Assembly (NCBI RefSeq): GCF_004353905.1
Contig: NZ_SMOD01000021.1
Span: 85,386 to 149,385 of the forward strand
Reading direction: 5' to 3'
From: Paraburkholderia guartelaensis
GTDB lineage: Bacteria > Pseudomonadota > Gammaproteobacteria > Burkholderiales > Burkholderiaceae
DNA: 64,000 nt
In this document: positions 60,799 to 64,000 of the stretch, one piece after another
Layout of the letters: every line of letters begins with the position of its first letter
Numbering within the stretch: position 1 is the first letter of the stretch
Translations under genes and position numbers: made by a program
The notes under the pieces: model-generated
Databases searched by the model: none
What the model was told of the DNA's origin: nothing
Seen by the model: the letters and a program-made list of their open reading frames with translations, nothing else

Positions 60799-61752
60799 AT
60801 GGGCAAAGCATTCGCCTCGCACGGCGACCTCGAGGACAAGGTCGTCTCGTTCGAGAAACTCTCTGACAACGCCTACGCCTATACGGCCGAAGGCGACCCG
60901 AACACCGGCGTCATCATTGGCGACGAGGCCGTGATGGTCATCGACACGCAGGCCACGCCTGTGATGGCGCAAGACGTGATTCGCCGCATCCGCGAGGTCA
61001 CGGACAAGCCCGTCAAATATGTCCTCCTGTCGCACTACCATGCCGTTCGCGTGTTCGGCGCGTCGGCGTACCAGGCTCAGGAAATCCTCGCGAGCCGCGA
61101 CACCTACGACCTTATCGCCGAGCGCGGCGAGCAGGACAAGGCAAGCGAAATCGGCCGCTTTCCGCGCCTCTTCCGGAATGCTGAGTCGATTCCGCCGGGG
61201 CTCGTATGGCCGACGATGACCTTCGACGGTGAGATGACCGTCAACCTCGGGAATCTCGAAGTGAAGATTCTTCAAGTCGGCCGTGGCCACACCAAGGGCG
61301 ACACCATCGCATGGCTGCCGGAGCAGAAGATTCTGTTCGCAGGCGACCTCGTGGAGTATCAGTCGACCCCGTACTGTGGCGACGCCTATTTCCGTGCCTG
61401 GCCGACTACGCTGGACAAGTTGGCTACGTTCAAGGCCGAAAAGATGGTTCCGGGTCGAGGTCCGGCACTGAAGAACGCCGAAGAAGTGCGCCAAGGCCTT
61501 GCAGGCACGCGCTCGTTCCTGACAGACCTTTACGGCTCGGTGAACCGCGGCGTCGCGGAAGGCAAGGACCTGAAGACCATCTATCGCGAAGTCTACGACT
61601 TCATGAAGCCGCGCTATAGCGACTGGGTCATCTTCGACCACTGCATGCCATTCGATGTTTCGCGCGCATATGACGAAGCGACTGGCTTTGACGACCCACG
61701 TATCTGGACCGCAGAGCGCGACATCGAGATGTGGAAGCAACTCGAAGCGTAA
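60799..61752 (+). CDS. Metallo-beta-lactamase-fold hydrolase with atypical metal motif
   Basis: A 317-residue protein of the MBL fold: NTGVIIGDEAVMVIDTQA, LLSHYHAVRVFGAS, GRGHTKGDTIAWLPEQKILFAGDLVE. The usual HxHxDH is HYHAVR here, keeping two histidines but lacking the aspartate-histidine pair, so at most one metal site resembles the standard one. A later FDHCMPFD could add ligands. Substrate unknown. It lies directly before hppD (about 85 bases) in what looks like one catabolic unit. Confidence 0.82.
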   Translation: MGKAFASHGDLEDKVVSFEKLSDNAYAYTAEGDPNTGVIIGDEAVMVIDTQATPVMAQDVIRRIREVTDKPVKYVLLSHYHAVRVFGASAYQAQEILASRDTYDLIAERGEQDKASEIGRFPRLFRNAESIPPGLVWPTMTFDGEMTVNLGNLEVKILQVGRGHTKGDTIAWLPEQKILFAGDLVEYQSTPYCGDAYFRAWPTTLDKLATFKAEKMVPGRGPALKNAEEVRQGLAGTRSFLTDLYGSVNRGVAEGKDLKTIYREVYDFMKPRYSDWVIFDHCMPFDVSRAYDEATGFDDPRIWTAERDIEMWKQLEA

Positions 61753-61837
61753 GCCGTCCTGCGCGGCCTCCATGGTGATTGAGGCCGCGTCAGACGGGTA
61801 AATCCTCGGAATATATTCTGGAATGCTAATTAGTATT

Positions 61838-62869
61838 ATGAGCACGCAAGCTAAAACCGACGGATTCGCATTTGTAGAATTCGTGTCCTCGCGCCCGATG
61901 GAGCTCGTCGAGCTCTTTGAACACTTCGGGTTCCGCCTTCGTGGCAAGTCAAAGAATGATGTGTTTCTGATGACCCAAGGCGCGGCAGCGTTCCTGGTCA
62001 ACGGCAACCCAAACGCATTTGAGAAAAAGCACGGCCCGTCCGTGCGTGCAATTGGCATTCGCGTCGACAACGCGAGGCTCGCTCACGCGCAGGCGCTTGC
62101 CGGCGGTGCGCTGCCCGCTTCGCCGGACGTGGACGGGGCATTCGTCATCGACACGCCCACGATTTTGGGCATTGGCGAAAGCTTGGTGTATTTCGTAGAC
62201 ACAGACTTTCGCGAGGATTTTTCGCTGCCCGTCGAAACGCGGAATACGCCGGAAGGCGACGCAAGCATCCTGGCTGTCGACCACACGTCGAACATCGTCC
62301 ATCCCCAGAACCTCGACGTATGGGCGAACTTCTATCGCGACACGTTCGGCTTTGCGGAAAAGCAGTACCTGGAAGTCAAGGGGCATATGTCCGGGATGCG
62401 CGCTCGCTCGATGGTGAGCCCGTGCGGCCGTGTGTCAATTCCTGTGGCTGCGGCTGCGCACGACCAGCCGGGCGTGCTCAACCAGAACGACGAGTTCATC
62501 CGTGACTACGGCGGCGAAGGGATTCAACACATCGCGTTGCTGACGTCGGATATCGAAGACACGATTCGCAAGCTCAACGCAGCGGGCATCGAATTCATGG
62601 CTGCGCCGTCAAAGAACTACTACGACGGTATCGACGCACGTCTGCCCGGGCACGGCCTTGACGTAGCTCGCCTCGCTGAACAAGGCATCCTGGCCGACGG
62701 CAAGGGACCGCAGAAGATTCTGCTGCAGCGCTTTACGAAGCGTCAGATTGGTCCGGTGTTCTTCGAAATCATCGAGCGTCGCGGTGAAGACGGATTCGGC
62801 GAGGGCAATTTCAAAGCCTTGTTCGAATCGCAGGAGAAGGACCAGCAACAACGCGGCACGCTTAACTGA
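61838..62869 (+). CDS. hppD: 4-hydroxyphenylpyruvate dioxygenase
   Basis: Fe(II) enzyme of 343 residues turning 4-hydroxyphenylpyruvate into homogentisate. It has two VOC modules; the iron triad is visible as His149 (DHTSN), His231 (GIQHIAL) and Glu310 (FFEIIER). The C-terminal RRGEDGFGEGNFKALFES is diagnostic. ATG 61838 is chosen; ATG 61823 is also in frame and neither has a strong ribosome site. With maiA nearby this suggests tyrosine degradation, but homogentisate dioxygenase and fumarylacetoacetase are not in the window. Confidence 0.92.
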   Translation: MSTQAKTDGFAFVEFVSSRPMELVELFEHFGFRLRGKSKNDVFLMTQGAAAFLVNGNPNAFEKKHGPSVRAIGIRVDNARLAHAQALAGGALPASPDVDGAFVIDTPTILGIGESLVYFVDTDFREDFSLPVETRNTPEGDASILAVDHTSNIVHPQNLDVWANFYRDTFGFAEKQYLEVKGHMSGMRARSMVSPCGRVSIPVAAAAHDQPGVLNQNDEFIRDYGGEGIQHIALLTSDIEDTIRKLNAAGIEFMAAPSKNYYDGIDARLPGHGLDVARLAEQGILADGKGPQKILLQRFTKRQIGPVFFEIIERRGEDGFGEGNFKALFESQEKDQQQRGTLN

Positions 62870-63024
62870 CCATACTGCCGGCGCTCTGTCGAGCACCGGC
62901 ATAAGCGTCATTCTTCGCAATGCCGGCCGAGGGGTTTGCCCAAAGGGCGGCTTGGTTGCGGCTGTCTCGTCCCGCGACTTCATTACCGGTATGTCGTCAC
63001 GGGATAACCTGAGGGAAAAACGTC

Positions 63025-63417
63025 ATGACAGAACACGACGTCCAGGACCATCTCCTGACTCGATATGACGGGTGGATGAATGCCATTGCAGAGAAGGATA
63101 TCAATGCGATTGCATCAATCTACGCCAACGACGCAGTGTACATGCCACCTGGCAAGCCCCGCCTTGTTGGCAAGGAAGCAATTCTTGCAACCTGGCGCAC
63201 GTACTTCACACGGCCAAATTTCAAGGCGCTTTACACGCCAACGCTGACTATCTCATCTAGTCTGGACATCGCGTACGACGTCGGGAGCTATGTCATCTCG
63301 CTTACCCGTGACGACGTGCCCGTCGAAATTCGCGGTAAGTACGTCGCAGTCTGGAAGCAAGAGCAGGGCGACTGGGTCGTCGCAGTGGACATCGACAACA
63401 CTGACCATCCGCTTTGA
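63025..63417 (+). CDS. SnoaL/NTF2-like protein
   Basis: A 130-residue single-domain protein with the cystatin-like NTF2 fold of the SnoaL/DUF4440 type. The sequence RYDGWMNAIAEKDINAIASIYANDAVYMPPGKPRLVGKEAI and the C-terminal GKYVAVWKQEQGDWVVAVDIDN are typical. Function in this family is diverse (small isomerases, hydrolases, binding proteins) and cannot be assigned. Preceded by a moderately spaced GAGGGA. It may belong to the hppD unit, 155 bases upstream. Confidence 0.8.
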   Translation: MTEHDVQDHLLTRYDGWMNAIAEKDINAIASIYANDAVYMPPGKPRLVGKEAILATWRTYFTRPNFKALYTPTLTISSSLDIAYDVGSYVISLTRDDVPVEIRGKYVAVWKQEQGDWVVAVDIDNTDHPL

Positions 63418-63752
63418 ATGAACTCGGCCGAGCAATCACGTTTCCCGTCCTCCCCGGATAGAGGTTCCGAGCCACATCGGCCCCGTAATGCTTGACCATC
63501 TTAGATAGTAACTACGAAATCCGCTCCGCTAGCTTCATGGCGGCAAGCCGGAGCGAATAGTTCGCCGGTATCAGGCGATAAAGAAATATTGGAGACAAAC
63601 ATGAAAGCGCACTCTCAGGTGCCCGAAGAGGGCTATTCTGAAAACGCTGGAACTGGTGAGCTAAAGCAACGCTTGAGCAACCGTCACATACAGTTGCTCG
63701 CACTAGCAGGCCGCTGAAATACAGCCCAACGGAGACGGCCTTGTTCCGCTTA

Positions 63753-64000
63753 CGCGGCTCCTGCCGCAAAATTTTTCAGATTGCGCAATCTCAACGCGAA
63801 TTCAACGTTGTTTCGGCGGTTTGAGGCTACTTTTTTGGCCTCATTGCCGCTTTCCCGCCACTATGGACGCACCTGTGCCAGCGATCGCATGCGCACAAGG
63901 TTGTAGGCCGCCATATTCAACACGAACATCTGGTCCACCTTCTTCAAGCCACGCACCATCACCTGGCGCATGCGCCCCACGGTCTTGGCCCAGCCGAAAC
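63753..64000 (-). mobile_element. 3' end of an IS5-like transposase (cut by the window edge)
   Basis: On the minus strand the frame runs from the edge: GFGWAKTVGRMRQVMVRGLKKVDQMF and LNMAAYNLVRMRSLAQVRP, typical of the C-terminus of IS5/IS1182-type DDE transposases. It stops at TAG 63861-63863, but the same frame stays open for 36 more codons (WRESGNEAKKVASNRR and so on) to TAA 63750-63752, so the TAG may be a nonsense mutation. The terminal inverted repeat was not found. Bases 63418-63752 contain no recognised gene. Confidence 0.8.

Noticed and set aside
57997..64000. Duplicate of the tRNA-Sec 3' end as an island boundary (att site)
   Set aside because: Scanning by eye found no second copy of the last about 20 bases of selC in this stretch; it may lie beyond the window.
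1..64000. CRISPR array or other regularly spaced repeat array
   Set aside because: No regularly spaced repeats of 20-40 bases and no cas-like genes were seen.

Overview
The window looks like chromosomal DNA from a high-GC betaproteobacterium of the Burkholderia/Paraburkholderia type. This is an inference from the very high GC, the Bordetella/Burkholderia-type porin, the DUF4148 and DUF4136 proteins, the Lys/Ala-tailed HU protein, the MctP/DUF3311 pair and the style of the cobalamin cluster. No rRNA gene and no CRISPR array were seen. Gene density is high and most operons show 4-bp ATGA/GTGA overlaps.

Layout. (1) 1-4057: end of a FecR-like protein, a CHASE2 sensor kinase, a DUF4136 lipoprotein and a VOC protein. 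(2) 4065-24707: a cobalamin (B12) locus in four blocks. These are bluB-cobB-cobO-cobE (minus), cobW-cobN-chlD (plus, behind a cobalamin riboswitch at about 7311-7549), cobG-cobH-cobI-cbiG/cobJ (minus, behind a second riboswitch at about 21704-21842) and cobL-cobK-cobM (plus). A PilZ/YcgR-like protein and a diguanylate cyclase sit between them. The small and medium chelatase subunits appear to come from one chlD gene through a -1 frameshift site (A AAA AAA at 13710-13716, three bases before a stop codon). (3) 24704-33756: a MarR regulator with a palindromic operator, YciI-like and GST genes, the MctP transporter with its small DUF3311 partner, a MarC protein, a class II glutamine amidotransferase, a hybrid PAS kinase, a glycosyltransferase and a HAD phosphatase. 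(4) 33856-47000: periplasmic trehalase, pobA, an Ldh-family dehydrogenase beside a DASS transporter, a DUF4148 protein, a DJ-1/PfpI protein, an AhpD-like protein divergent from a MocR regulator, an HU-like protein, a LysR regulator and a porin. (5) 47150-57996: a YihY-family membrane protein, then a compact selenium module. It holds the selenoprotein formate dehydrogenase-N (fdnG with in-frame UGA and SECIS hairpin, fdnH, fdnI), fdhE, selA, selB and tRNA-Sec (selC). (6) 57997-64000: a region of visibly lower GC after selC. It has a near-perfect 28-bp inverted repeat, a decayed LysE gene, a tyrosine/homogentisate-type set (maiA, Crp/Fnr regulator, RidA, metallo-beta-lactamase-fold protein, HPPD, SnoaL-like protein) and the 3' end of an IS transposase cut by the window edge.

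How the parts work together. The B12 genes encode most of a CobG-type corrin pathway, and both riboswitches should shut their operons down when cobalamin is plentiful. No gene for the C1 methyltransferase step (CobF or CbiD) is visible here. The formate dehydrogenase block carries almost everything needed to make its own selenoprotein; only selD (selenophosphate synthetase) and seryl-tRNA synthetase must come from elsewhere. The tract after selC looks acquired or rearranged, but no integrase and no second copy of the tRNA end was seen.
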